Origin: Dorea sp. 5-2
Lineage (GTDB): Bacteria; Bacillota; Clostridia; Lachnospirales; Lachnospiraceae
DNA length: 64,000 nucleotides
Reading direction: 5' to 3'
Assembly: GCF_000403455.2 (NCBI RefSeq)
Contig: NZ_KE159718.1
Location: 130,261 to 194,260, forward strand
Positions 42,534 through 51,836 of the stretch are shown here, in pieces (position 1 is the stretch's first letter; each line of letters opens with the position of its first letter). A model generated the notes under the pieces. The model was not told where the DNA came from. It ran no database searches and was given only the letters and a program-made list of their open reading frames with translations. The position numbers were made by a program, and so were the translations under genes.

Positions 42534-44687
42534 TTAATTCCAATTCATTAAGCCGTAACCTTTGATACAGCGGTAGTCAAGGGGGTAGCTTTTTATCTTG
42601 CAGGCATCGCCGGAATTGCCCTCGACGGTATAAACGCGCTGCCCGTCCGTGCCGATCACAAGCCCAACATGGTCTGCGCTCCCGTCTAAGTCCCAGTCAA
42701 AAAAGATTGCGTCGCCGGGGGCGATATTCGGATAGCTTCGGTCGCCCCATTGCCCGTGGGACTGGAACCACGGGATACCCTGTGACTGGCAGGCGGCAAA
42801 GCGCGGCTCGCTTTTCCCGGCTTGATTGTAGCACCATGAAACAAAACAGGCGCACCATTCCACGCGGCTGTTGAAGCCGTACCAGCTCCAATAGGGCTGT
42901 CCCCCTACATTGCCTACCTGTGACTTTGCCCGGTCTACCACGGCGGTATTTCCGGGGCGTGTGCCGTTTACAAGCTGTACGCCGCTTAAATCCTCGGACG
43001 GGTTTGTGTCCGGGGAACCGCCGCCAAAGACTAAAGGCTTGTTGCCGCTGGTTTCCAAGTACACCCGGAACATTTCAAGCTGCTCCGGCGTGAGCAGCCC
43101 CGGCGCAAGGTCGGATATGGGCTTGTTCTCCAGCTTGACATTCAGAATGTAATAGTTATAGGCTACTTCTACCTCGTATTCGTAGGTTTCCGTAGAGGTT
43201 TCCCCCGTTACCGGGTCGGTGACTGTCCGTGTCCCTGTCCGGCTTTCCGTGCGGTGGCGTACCTCCACTTCCTCCGTGAGAGTGAGGGTATATTGCAATT
43301 CAAAGATACGCTGTATTTCTGCCTGCGCCGTTGCCGGGGTGTAGGTCTGCAAGAGCGCGGTAAGGTAGGACGCTAATTCATGGGGGTTATGCCCGATACG
43401 GTCAAGGTCATAGCGGTACTCGTCATAGCCGGGGTGGTCACGCTCGATATTGTCTATCGTGCGCTGTAAATCCGTTTCCAGTGCCGCATAGTTATTTTCC
43501 ACGGCGACTAAATCCGTGTCCTCCGACGTGTAGGAAGTCCCGACAATGCCGTTTATCATGCCGGAAAACATAGCCCCGCAAGAGGACAGCGCGGAAGAAA
43601 CCATAATGAACAGCAGCAGCGCACCTATGGCGATACATACGCCCGCCGGGTGCCGCCCGATAAAGGCAATGGTTTTCTTCGTCCCCTCGGCGGTCTTTTT
43701 CGCTGCCTTGCGGGTGTTCTCCGCTGCGTTTTTCACGGTCTTTGCGCCCTGTGCCTTGACGGTCTTTGCATACTGTTTCTTGATACGCTGTTTCTGCATA
43801 TACCGGGAGAACGGGTTGGAAGCTGCGATCTGCGGGTTGTCGTGGAGAGCCTTTTGGTAGAGATAATTCGCGTTCGCTTTTTCCGCTGCCTTTTCAGCCT
43901 TTGCCGCCGCCCGGTAGGGTTTGAGCTTGTGGCTGCGGTAGCCCTCCTTGACTTTCCGCGTCCCGTACTTCGCGCCTTTCTCCGCTAATTCCTCGGATTT
44001 GTGCGCACCCTCCACGCCGGAATTGTCCTTTTCCACGGAATGTACCTTGTTATGGACGAAAATACCCGCTTCCTGCGCGGGGCGGGATAACGGGTTTTTA
44101 TGTGCCTTGCCGTAGTTCTGCGGTTTTTCCCGTTCCTCGAAATGTAGGCGGGTCTTGCCTTTCCCGGTGGCTTCGTCAAAAGTCCGTTCCTTGACAAGTT
44201 TCTTTTCCTTTGGGATTTTCCCCCTTGCTTCGTCCAGCCTGTCAGCGGCTTTGTCGGATTTCTTGATATAGGGTTGCAGCTCCGGCGTTGCCCGTTCTTC
44301 CTCGGTGAATTGCAGCCGGGAAGTGCGGGCGCGGCTTTCGGCTTCTGCCTGTGCTTTCCGTGCCGCCTTTTTGCTGGCTCTCCGGGTGTGCGCCCCGTCG
44401 ATATGTTCTAAGACACGTTCGGCGGTTCCTGTGTCCTGTTCCGGCTCCGTCCCCGGCGCATGGGGCAGGGGCGGCACACTCCCGGAAATGTCCGGGGAGG
44501 TGCTGCCCGGTATGGGCTGTACTGCCTGTGCGTCCTGCGCCGCCTGTTGTTCCGGCGTTTTCTGCAAGACAGCTTCCCGCGCCCGTTTGCTGATACGCTT
44601 TTTCGTGCCTTTGGTTTCGTTCACTTCGATAGCCCCGTCACGGGTCATTTTCTGCGTGATCTTGTCGCGGGCTTTGTACTGCTTCAT
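42534..44687 (-). CDS. CD1108-type T4SS protein with C-terminal CHAP hydrolase
   Basis: 717 residues. A long basic cytoplasmic part (residues 1-340), one membrane segment (GVCIAIGALLLFIMVSSALS), an outside helical region (DTDLVAVENNYAALETDLQR), and a CHAP domain at the end: WCACFVSWCYNQAG (Cys nucleophile), DHVGLV (His). It opens the cell wall for the conjugation channel, like VirB1 lysozymes. ATG 44687 is followed upstream closely by the methylase gene. Confidence 0.85.
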   Translation of the reverse strand: MKQYKARDKITQKMTRDGAIEVNETKGTKKRISKRAREAVLQKTPEQQAAQDAQAVQPIPGSTSPDISGSVPPLPHAPGTEPEQDTGTAERVLEHIDGAHTRRASKKAARKAQAEAESRARTSRLQFTEEERATPELQPYIKKSDKAADRLDEARGKIPKEKKLVKERTFDEATGKGKTRLHFEEREKPQNYGKAHKNPLSRPAQEAGIFVHNKVHSVEKDNSGVEGAHKSEELAEKGAKYGTRKVKEGYRSHKLKPYRAAAKAEKAAEKANANYLYQKALHDNPQIAASNPFSRYMQKQRIKKQYAKTVKAQGAKTVKNAAENTRKAAKKTAEGTKKTIAFIGRHPAGVCIAIGALLLFIMVSSALSSCGAMFSGMINGIVGTSYTSEDTDLVAVENNYAALETDLQRTIDNIERDHPGYDEYRYDLDRIGHNPHELASYLTALLQTYTPATAQAEIQRIFELQYTLTLTEEVEVRHRTESRTGTRTVTDPVTGETSTETYEYEVEVAYNYYILNVKLENKPISDLAPGLLTPEQLEMFRVYLETSGNKPLVFGGGSPDTNPSEDLSGVQLVNGTRPGNTAVVDRAKSQVGNVGGQPYWSWYGFNSRVEWCACFVSWCYNQAGKSEPRFAACQSQGIPWFQSHGQWGDRSYPNIAPGDAIFFDWDLDGSADHVGLVIGTDGQRVYTVEGNSGDACKIKSYPLDYRCIKGYGLMNWN

Positions 44688-44693
44688 GGTCGT

Positions 44694-45509
44694 TCACCTC
44701 CGATCTGCGCCCGGCAGGGGGCGCAAGGTTGCTAATGGTTGTTTCCTGTAATTGTGGTCTGAAAATGGAATACGCTCTTTTTCCAGCCGTGGCAGAATGA
44801 TATTTTTTACATAGGATTCATTGGTTTCAGCAGCGATAAAGTAACGGTCAAGTTTGGCACATGGGACAATCTCGCTTCCCGAACCTGCAAAGGGAATGAC
44901 AATCAGATCACCCGCCTTGCTGCTTGCAAGTATCATTCTTTCTGCCAGCTTTTCCGGCTTCTGTGTGGGGTGTCCCGTTGATTCCCTGTAATTTGGCATA
45001 ATCCTTGAAAATTCCCATACATTCCCGCAGGACTTTCCTTTTGGATTTTTCCGCTTGTCTTTTTCCCCGCCCTCATCATAAGGGACACGGATAGCGTCTA
45101 TGTTGATTTCGTGCAGGGGGTTGCTGTAAAACCATAAAAATTCCGCTTCATTCCGATAGGCTGCTTTTGCGGGTCGTCCTGTCCTGTAATTCCATACAAT
45201 CAGATTCCGCTTTATCCAGTCAAATTTGTCTAAGACTTCAACGGATAACTTGTCGATCATCTGACTGCTTCCCCAACAGTAAAATGCTCCCGTGGGCTTT
45301 AAGATTCTGTAACATTCCCTTACCCATTCCGTACACCATGCAAGGTATTCCGAAACGGTCTGAAAAACAAAGTCAAAATCCCCTCTCATGCGGTAGTACG
45401 GCGGGTCAGCAATTACTAAATCCACACTCCTTTCCGGCAGTCCCCGCAGTACCTCTATACAGTCAGCACGGTAAATACAGTTCTTTTCTGGTTGTTTGAC
45501 ATTTAACAT
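44694..45509 (-). CDS. DNA methyltransferase (N4/N6-methylase, beta-type order)
   Basis: 271 residues. Motif IV DPPYY comes early (VDLVIADPPYYRM) and motif I FAGSGS comes late (VIPFAGSGSEI), the order of the beta class, as in site-specific DNA methylases. ATG 45509 follows directly on the TTA at 45510-45512, which would be the original virB4 stop before the RIT insertion. It probably protects the ICE from restriction. No linked restriction gene is seen. Confidence 0.85.
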   Translation of the reverse strand: MLNVKQPEKNCIYRADCIEVLRGLPERSVDLVIADPPYYRMRGDFDFVFQTVSEYLAWCTEWVRECYRILKPTGAFYCWGSSQMIDKLSVEVLDKFDWIKRNLIVWNYRTGRPAKAAYRNEAEFLWFYSNPLHEINIDAIRVPYDEGGEKDKRKNPKGKSCGNVWEFSRIMPNYRESTGHPTQKPEKLAERMILASSKAGDLIVIPFAGSGSEIVPCAKLDRYFIAAETNESYVKNIILPRLEKERIPFSDHNYRKQPLATLRPLPGADRR

Positions 45510-45693
45510 TTACGCGCCGCCCACTTCCTCCGGCTTCGTTTATTAAATGAGTTTCATTATTCAATGAGTTTTTCACCTCCCCATAAAATAAAAGATTTTT
45601 CATATTCTCTTCGAATAACAATGATCTATATAAACTCTTCTGTATACTGGTGTTGTGTCGACCCGACACCAAATTTACAGAGGAGGATTTTGT

Positions 45694-46938
45694 ATGGAAA
45701 ATCAATCAACTTTCAACGACTTGACAGCACATTTGCGCATGCTGCTCCAGTCAGAATCCTACAGTAGCAGTACTGTTAAGGACATGGATTTCATTCTCAA
45801 AGCATTCACGGCTTATATGAATGCGAATGCACTGGATGAATACACACCTGAAATAGGAGAATGCCTCATCCAATACTGTGAGCAGGAACTCAAAGTTTGC
45901 CCATCCCGTGTCTCAAGGGCGAAGGTGATCGTGCGTAAACTCAACCGTTTGTATCAGGGCCTGGATGGGCGAGATGCCTTATGGGGAGATAAAACTGCTG
46001 TAGTTAATCTCCCCTCCAGCCTCAGCCAGTCCCTTGATGCGTATATTTCCTATTGCAGAGGCAACGGGAATAAACAAACCACTCTTCATTACAAGCGATG
46101 GATTCTCAGCAGGTTTTTGGACAATCTCTCCGCCCTCGGCTGTGAAGATACTGGGGACATCAGCGGGAAACTGATACAGAAAGCCTTTTTGCAGTTGAGT
46201 TTCTCCCGTTATTGGGAAAGGATTGCCCCCTTTCTCAGATTTCTCTTTGAACACGGAACTTTGGAACGTGATTATTCAAGGCTTGTCCAGTACCGCAAGA
46301 AGAACGATCCCCAGCCAACGGTTTATAGCACGGATGAGATTTCTGCAATTGAAGATTCTATTGACCGCACAACCCCTGTTGGGATAAGGAATTATGCGAT
46401 TGTTTTACTCCTGTCCAGATATGGCATCCGCTCCTGTGATATTGCTTCCCTGACTTTTGAAAACGTTGATTTCATGGATAACAGAATCCACTTTATACAG
46501 CAGAAAACGGGTGAGCCATGGGAAAGTGAATTGCTTCCCGAAGCAAAAGAAGCCCTGCTGGACTATATCAACAAAGTACGCCCCGAAGTGGCAGGCTGCC
46601 AGCAGATTTTTATGACGCTTGTGATCCCATATACGCCGATGGACTATGGCGCAATCAACACAATGGTCGGGGCGCTGCTCAGAAACGCCGGGATTCCCAT
46701 TAATGGACGCAGGCATGGAAGCCGGGCTTTCAGGTCATCCATCGCAAGCAACATGGTTAATGACAACGTATCAACAGAAGTTGTCCGCCGGGTTCTGGGG
46801 CATGGGACAAAACACGCCATCCGCCATTATGCCCGGATCGACATCCAGAGCATGCGGCTTTGTCCTCTCGCAGTCCCTGCCCCTAGCGGCAACTTTGCAG
46901 AACTTCTTTCTGGGAAGGATGGTGGTTCCAGTGTTTAA
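45694..46938 (+). CDS. RIT recombinase A
   Basis: 414 residues, tyrosine recombinase. N-terminal SAM-like domain, then catalytic R in SRYGIRSCDIASLTF, HGSRAFRSSIASNM (HxxR), VLGHGTKHAIRHYARI (GH and Tyr). ATG 45694 follows AGAGGAGG; the ATG at 45655 lacks a site. It overlaps gene B by 20 bp. Confidence 0.9.
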   Translation: MENQSTFNDLTAHLRMLLQSESYSSSTVKDMDFILKAFTAYMNANALDEYTPEIGECLIQYCEQELKVCPSRVSRAKVIVRKLNRLYQGLDGRDALWGDKTAVVNLPSSLSQSLDAYISYCRGNGNKQTTLHYKRWILSRFLDNLSALGCEDTGDISGKLIQKAFLQLSFSRYWERIAPFLRFLFEHGTLERDYSRLVQYRKKNDPQPTVYSTDEISAIEDSIDRTTPVGIRNYAIVLLLSRYGIRSCDIASLTFENVDFMDNRIHFIQQKTGEPWESELLPEAKEALLDYINKVRPEVAGCQQIFMTLVIPYTPMDYGAINTMVGALLRNAGIPINGRRHGSRAFRSSIASNMVNDNVSTEVVRRVLGHGTKHAIRHYARIDIQSMRLCPLAVPAPSGNFAELLSGKDGGSSV

Positions 46939-47920
46939 GAGTATATTCGCCGATGAAATGGAAGCGTATCTGGCACTAAAGACATTCAGCGTTTCTGATC
47001 CCGTTGTATCGCTAACTAAGCGGGCCTTGTCTTCATTGGATCAATATCTGGCAGAGATAGACTTCCCCCAAAAGGAATTGACAGAAGACATCCTTACACC
47101 CTGGATTTCATCTATCCCGGGAAAAAGTAAAACCATCAATGAAAAAGTTGGTGCTGTCAGAGGATTTGTAAAATATCTGGACAGCCTTGGAATCCCGGCG
47201 TTTTTACCAGAATCTCCAAAAGTAAAATCCGAGTATATCCCGTATATTTACTCAGAGGCAGAGATCCAGAAGATCATGCACTATGCGGACAACTTATCTC
47301 CCCGTAAACCGGGTAGCTGCAGCCCATTCTTACAGTTAAAAATACCAATGGCATTGCGTATCCTTTACGGATGCGGAACCCGGCTGGGGGAAACCATGGC
47401 ACTGCAGCGAAAAGGCGTATGTTTTAAAGAAGGGACGCTGTTCCTGCGAAAGACTAAATTCTCAAAAGAACGGTTGATCCCTATCCATGATTCGCTGTTG
47501 GAGATCCTGAAGAGGTATTGTCTCACACTTGGAATCATGGACAATCCAGAAGCCTACCTCTTCCCGGGAGATAAACCCGGCCGGCACTATACGAAACGCC
47601 AAATGGATGCCTGGTTTGCAGAGATTCTGAAGCTGGCCAACATTGACCAGCGGGATAAATCCCCAAATGACCGGGGAGCCTGCCTGCACTGCTTTCGCCA
47701 CTTGTTTGTCCTGAAATCCATGCAGCAGTTGGAAGCAGTAGGCCATCCTGTTGATATAAACGATCTCCTTTTGCCGACTTACCTTGGGCATAAATGCCTA
47801 ATCGATACTGATCAGTATATGCGTTTTTCCGGCACACAGGTTCCTGGAACCATGGATGCGTTTGAAGCATTTACGACTGGTCTGATTCCAGAAGTGGAGG
47901 TACCTTATGAAGAAGAATAA
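46919..47920 (+). CDS. RIT recombinase B
   Basis: 333 residues, tyrosine recombinase with R in LYGCGTRLGETMALQ, HCFRHLFVLKSMQQ (HxxR), YLGHKCLIDTDQYMRF (GH and Tyr). ATG 46919 (MVVPVFKSIFADE) is inside gene A, with GGGAAGG next to it. It overlaps gene C by 14 bp. All three genes are needed in known RIT elements as far as published work suggests. Confidence 0.9.
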   Translation: MVVPVFKSIFADEMEAYLALKTFSVSDPVVSLTKRALSSLDQYLAEIDFPQKELTEDILTPWISSIPGKSKTINEKVGAVRGFVKYLDSLGIPAFLPESPKVKSEYIPYIYSEAEIQKIMHYADNLSPRKPGSCSPFLQLKIPMALRILYGCGTRLGETMALQRKGVCFKEGTLFLRKTKFSKERLIPIHDSLLEILKRYCLTLGIMDNPEAYLFPGDKPGRHYTKRQMDAWFAEILKLANIDQRDKSPNDRGACLHCFRHLFVLKSMQQLEAVGHPVDINDLLLPTYLGHKCLIDTDQYMRFSGTQVPGTMDAFEAFTTGLIPEVEVPYEEE

Positions 47921-48950
47921 GTCAGAATACGAGTTTTTAAGTCTCCTTGGGAGATTTATCACGGAATACCTTCCAGTCTCCATGAATGCCAGCAAAAACA
48001 CAGTTTCTTCTTATAAATGTGCATTCCGGCTCCTGTTCCAATATCTCGAAGAGCAGAAAGGAACCGATATCAGTCAGATCACATTTGAAATGCTGGACTT
48101 TGATCTGCTAACAGGATTTTTTGACTGGCTGGTATCCGATAGAAAAAACAGCCGAACTACAGCCAAACAGCGTATGGGAGCACTATCCTCTTTTGCAGAG
48201 TACGCACAGTGTAGGAACCTTGAAGCGGGATGCGTGTTCCGAAGCAGCCTGACAAGGATCGCAAAAAAATCATTTCGGAGGGTAAAGGGCAAACAGCGCA
48301 CTTCCTTCACTCGTGAAGAGCTGTCCATTCTTTTTTCACTCCCGGATGCCATGGAAAAACTCGGCTGGCGCGATCTCGTCCTTTTATCCGTGATGTATTC
48401 CAGCGGGGCAAGAGCACAGGAAATCTGCGAACTTGCAGTAATGGATGTCTCACACGATGAAAAGGGGAACGCCATCCTGACGCTCACAGGGAAAGGGGAA
48501 AAGTCCCGCAGGGTAAAGATCACTTCAGATGCAACACAACTGCTGGATAAATATATTAATTCCAGACGGATACGCGATCAACCTGACAGATATGTTTTCC
48601 CCAGCCAGCGGAATGACCACCTGTCTGTGGCCGCCATTGAAGAAATTTTCACAAAATACGTTACAGCTGCAAAATCCGTCCACCCGGATAAGTTCTGTAA
48701 TGGGCCATATACACCGCATGTAATGCGGCATACAACGGCAACACATCTAATTGAAGCAGGTGTACCACTGGCTGTTGTAAAAAATATCCTTGGACATTCT
48801 TCCATACAGACGACCCAGATCTACCTGGATATTTCACAGCAGACCGTTGACCGTTCAATGAAGGAATGGAATAACAAATGGTTTCCGCAAAACAAGACTG
48901 AACCATCACTGCCACAGGAGAAGCAGAATATGCCCGATTTTCTCCGTTAG
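47907..48950 (+). CDS. RIT recombinase C
   Basis: 347 residues, tyrosine recombinase with R in MYSSGARAQEICEL, PHVMRHTTATHLIE (HxxR), LGHSSIQTTQIYLDI (GH and Tyr). GGAGGTACCTT lies before ATG 47907. Best conserved of the trio and XerC/D-like. Intact. Confidence 0.9.
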   Translation: MKKNKSEYEFLSLLGRFITEYLPVSMNASKNTVSSYKCAFRLLFQYLEEQKGTDISQITFEMLDFDLLTGFFDWLVSDRKNSRTTAKQRMGALSSFAEYAQCRNLEAGCVFRSSLTRIAKKSFRRVKGKQRTSFTREELSILFSLPDAMEKLGWRDLVLLSVMYSSGARAQEICELAVMDVSHDEKGNAILTLTGKGEKSRRVKITSDATQLLDKYINSRRIRDQPDRYVFPSQRNDHLSVAAIEEIFTKYVTAAKSVHPDKFCNGPYTPHVMRHTTATHLIEAGVPLAVVKNILGHSSIQTTQIYLDISQQTVDRSMKEWNNKWFPQNKTEPSLPQEKQNMPDFLR

Positions 48951-48960
48951 CAATGATTTG

Positions 48961-49022
48961 TTATTCGAGAAGATTGTAGTATATCCGCTTATTTAGTGGC
49001 ATAATGCTTTCTTCTCGAATAA
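48961..49022. repeat. Internal inverted repeat at the right RIT end
   Basis: TTATTCGAGAAGA (48961-48973) and TCTTCTCGAATAA (49010-49022) are a perfect 13-bp inverted repeat 36 bp apart. The left RIT end has related TTCGAATAACAA (45610-45621) and TTATTCAATGAG (45557 onwards). These are likely recombinase binding sites. Confidence 0.65.
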
Positions 49023-49032
49023 CTATAGTTCT

Positions 49033-51465
49033 TTAATAAACCATGTTATCTGAGATCTCAGATAACTTGGTCGTCATGACACGGTACAGCTCGGTATCTT
49101 TGGGGAAACGGTCTACAAAGGGCAGAATGACGTTGCCATAGAACAAAAGCCCCTCGCCCGCTTCGGAGTGGGTGACGTAAGACATTTGCTGCGGGGAGAT
49201 ATTGAGCTGCTTCGCAAGGATCGCCCGGTCGCCCGCCGCCTGATTGAGCATGAGGACAAAATCGCTGTTCTCAAAGATATTCTCTACTTCGCGGGAAGCA
49301 AGCAAATCCTTGACGTTCTGTGTGATCGCGGTCGGTATGCCGCCCCATTTTCTGAAACGCTTCCAAATCTCCACGGAATAGGCGGCGGTCTGCTCGTCTT
49401 TCAAAAGCAGGTGAAATTCGTCCATAAAATACCGTGTGGATTTTTTCGCCGCCCGGTTCACGGTGACGCGGTTCCACACTTGATCCTGCACGATCAGCAT
49501 ACCTAACTTTTTGAGCTGTTTCCCAAGCTGCTTAATGTCAAAGCATACAAGGCGGTTTTCAAGTTCCACGTTGGTACGGTGGTTAAAGACGTTAAGGCTC
49601 CCGGAAACGTAAAGCTCCAATGCCGCCGCGATACGCGCCGCTTCCGGCTCCGGCTGCTTCAATAGCTCGTCGTAAAGGTCGCCCAAAATCGGCATTTTTG
49701 CCGGGTCGGGGGCTGCAAGGAAAGGTCGGTACACATTCCTAACAGCGCGGTCAATGACGGTCTTATCCACGGGCTGCAAGCCCTCCTTGCCGCCGACAAT
49801 CAGCTCACAAAGGGAGAGGATAAAGTCGGATTTCAGCGCAAGCGGGTTGTCGTCCTCGCTGTAATTGAGGTTTATATCCATAGGGTTGACGTAGTGCGGG
49901 CTGGTGGGGGAAAGCCTTATCACCTGTCCCTGTAACCGCTGCACAAGGGGGTAATACTCTGCTTCCGGGTCGCAGATGATAATGTCGTCGTCGGTAATGA
50001 GGAAAGCGTTTGTCATTTCCCGCTTTGCAGCAAAGGATTTCCCGCTTCCCGGCGTTCCCAAGATAAGCCCGTTGGGGTTTTTAAGCTGCTTGCGGTCGCA
50101 TAAGATCATGTTGTTACTAAGGGCATTTAAGCCATAGTAAAGGCTTGCGCCCCTCTGAAAAAGCTCCTGCGTGATAAAGGGGATAAAGATCGCTGTGCTG
50201 GAAGTCGTCAAGCCCCGCTGTATGGGGATAAGGTTCTCCCCGATAGGGACGCTTGACATTAGCCCCGCTTCCTGCTGGTAGTCAAGCCGGGTGAGGGCGC
50301 AGTTATATTTCTGTGCGATACCCGCCGCCGCGAAAATGTCATTTTCCAGCTTCCTTTTTGTGTCTGCCATGTTCACCACAAGGAAAGTAAGCAGAAACAT
50401 ACGCTCATTACGGCTCTGTAAATCCTGCAATAGATTTTTCGCTTCGCCGCCGAACGTGGCAAGGTCGGACGGTATAATATCCATGTCGTACCCGGCGCGG
50501 ACGGCTTTCTTCTGTTCCTCGATCTTCATCTTGTCAAGGTCGGTGATCTTTCTCTTGACGGTCTTGATTGCTTCCGTCTGGTCGATACTGCGGATATGTA
50601 AGTTTACGATCACGCCCGTTTCAAGGTCTAACATATCCGCTAAGATACGGTCGTTTAACTCCGGCGCAAGTATCTGTAAGAACGATACCGCGCCGATCTT
50701 GCGCCCCATGCGGAAGTAACGCCCCTCGCCAAAACGGAAAGAGGGCGGGGCGATAAAGTCCTTTGTGGTAAGCCCGGACGGGGCAAGCCATGAGAAATCA
50801 AAGCTGAACGGCTCCCCCTCCGGGTGGAAAACCCCGTGCATGGTCTGTAACCGTTCGTACCCGGTCATAGGGCGGGCAGATACCCCCAGCACCTTGAAAT
50901 TGTTCAATATGTCCGTTTCGATACGGGAAAGGCGGGATTTTGCCGCGCTCATGTTGTCGGCTTCGATAGTGAACGTGATATATTTGTGCTTCACAAGCCC
51001 GTTGTTCCCTTTGGAAAGCTGGCTTTTCAGCATATCCCCGTATTCGGTACGGATAGAATTGAAAGCGTCGTCCTGCGCCGGAATGTTGATCGCCTTTTCC
51101 GCTTCCTCCCGTTTAGTCCCTTGATTGATGAAAGAAAGCTGCACCGATACGGAAGCGTCAAAGTAGTTGAGGAAGTCGCACCAGTTCTCAAAAATGGCGG
51201 TCTTGTCGTCTGCCTGTGCAAGCTGGTAGTTTATATCCTCAAAGACAATGCTTTTGCTGTATTTCCGTTCCGTTACCCGGCATATCCCGTCCGGGTACAG
51301 GTTGATGTAGGGGATTGTCTGCTGGGCGGTGTGCGCCTTTCCGTCCCCCTTTGCCTGTCTGATCGCGGCGGCGATCTGCTTCTTCTCGCTGCGGGTCAGT
51401 TTCCGCTTCGCCTTAGTTCCGGGGCTTTTTCCCGGTGCGCCGCCTTTGGTTGGTTCCTTTGACAA
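49033..51465 (-). CDS. virB4: VirB4-type T4SS ATPase, tail altered by the RIT element
   Basis: 810 residues from TTG 51465. Walker A ILGTPGSGKS, DPEAEYY (motif near B), Walker B RYFMDEFHLLL, TAITQNV motif. It is the assembly ATPase of the conjugation channel. The TTG has AGGAGG at 9 bases, while ATG 51555 would overlap PrgI by 143 bp without a site. The end SEISDNMVY-stop comes from the RIT end; excision would give SEISDNMAKPEEVGGA-stop. The change is small and may not stop function. Confidence 0.9.
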   Translation of the reverse strand: MSKEPTKGGAPGKSPGTKAKRKLTRSEKKQIAAAIRQAKGDGKAHTAQQTIPYINLYPDGICRVTERKYSKSIVFEDINYQLAQADDKTAIFENWCDFLNYFDASVSVQLSFINQGTKREEAEKAINIPAQDDAFNSIRTEYGDMLKSQLSKGNNGLVKHKYITFTIEADNMSAAKSRLSRIETDILNNFKVLGVSARPMTGYERLQTMHGVFHPEGEPFSFDFSWLAPSGLTTKDFIAPPSFRFGEGRYFRMGRKIGAVSFLQILAPELNDRILADMLDLETGVIVNLHIRSIDQTEAIKTVKRKITDLDKMKIEEQKKAVRAGYDMDIIPSDLATFGGEAKNLLQDLQSRNERMFLLTFLVVNMADTKRKLENDIFAAAGIAQKYNCALTRLDYQQEAGLMSSVPIGENLIPIQRGLTTSSTAIFIPFITQELFQRGASLYYGLNALSNNMILCDRKQLKNPNGLILGTPGSGKSFAAKREMTNAFLITDDDIIICDPEAEYYPLVQRLQGQVIRLSPTSPHYVNPMDINLNYSEDDNPLALKSDFILSLCELIVGGKEGLQPVDKTVIDRAVRNVYRPFLAAPDPAKMPILGDLYDELLKQPEPEAARIAAALELYVSGSLNVFNHRTNVELENRLVCFDIKQLGKQLKKLGMLIVQDQVWNRVTVNRAAKKSTRYFMDEFHLLLKDEQTAAYSVEIWKRFRKWGGIPTAITQNVKDLLASREVENIFENSDFVLMLNQAAGDRAILAKQLNISPQQMSYVTHSEAGEGLLFYGNVILPFVDRFPKDTELYRVMTTKLSEISDNMVY

Positions 51466-51817
51466 TCGCTGATACCTCCTTTTCCAGTTTCCGCTGCTTC
51501 TCCAAGACAGCGTATAAGTTCTGTGTCTGATAGGGTCGCTCCTTTGGTCGGACAAATTTTGTCTGAATGATGTTCTTTATCACGACTTCAAGGGGCTGTC
51601 CGTGCTTCTCGTACATTGCCATGAGGAAGCAGGGGAGCATGACGACGATCATCACAAATGCCGCCGCGCTGGTTCCCGCGCTGTCCTTTAGCAAGAAAAA
51701 AAGCGGCAAGCCTACAATAAGTGCTGCCGCAAAACAAACGATCTGCCGCTTCGTAAGGTTGAAAGCGACTTTCGTTTTTATCTTTGATAAATCCTTTGGT
51801 ACGGGTACATACGCCAT
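51413..51817 (-). CDS. prgI: PrgI family T4SS membrane protein
   Basis: 134 residues: VPVPKDLSKIKTKVAFNLTK, two membrane segments (IVCFAAALIVGLPLFFLL, SAAAFVMIVVMLPCFLMAMY), a basic tail. It is the VirB3-like subunit of Gram-positive conjugation systems. ATG 51817 follows AAAGGAGG. It overlaps the VirB4 start by 53 bp. Confidence 0.9.
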   Translation of the reverse strand: MAYVPVPKDLSKIKTKVAFNLTKRQIVCFAAALIVGLPLFFLLKDSAGTSAAAFVMIVVMLPCFLMAMYEKHGQPLEVVIKNIIQTKFVRPKERPYQTQNLYAVLEKQRKLEKEVSAIVKGTNQRRRTGKKPRN

Positions 51818-51836
51818 ACCGAAAACCTCCTTTCTG

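Larger units (their letters stand above)
45539..49040 (+). mobile_element. RIT element (three tyrosine recombinases) inside virB4
   Basis: Both ends read, outside to inside, TTTATTAAA, nine variable bases, TTATTC: left 45539-45562, right 49017-49040 in reverse. Between them are three overlapping recombinase genes on the plus strand, opposite to the host operon. Removing 45539-49040 joins virB4 to a frame ending in TAA at 45510-45512, so the ends are well supported. No target duplication is evident. Confidence 0.85.

Noticed and set aside
44305-44751. 148-codon plus-strand ORF
   Set aside because: Antisense to the CD1108-type gene start; Cys/Ser/Ala-rich shadow frame.
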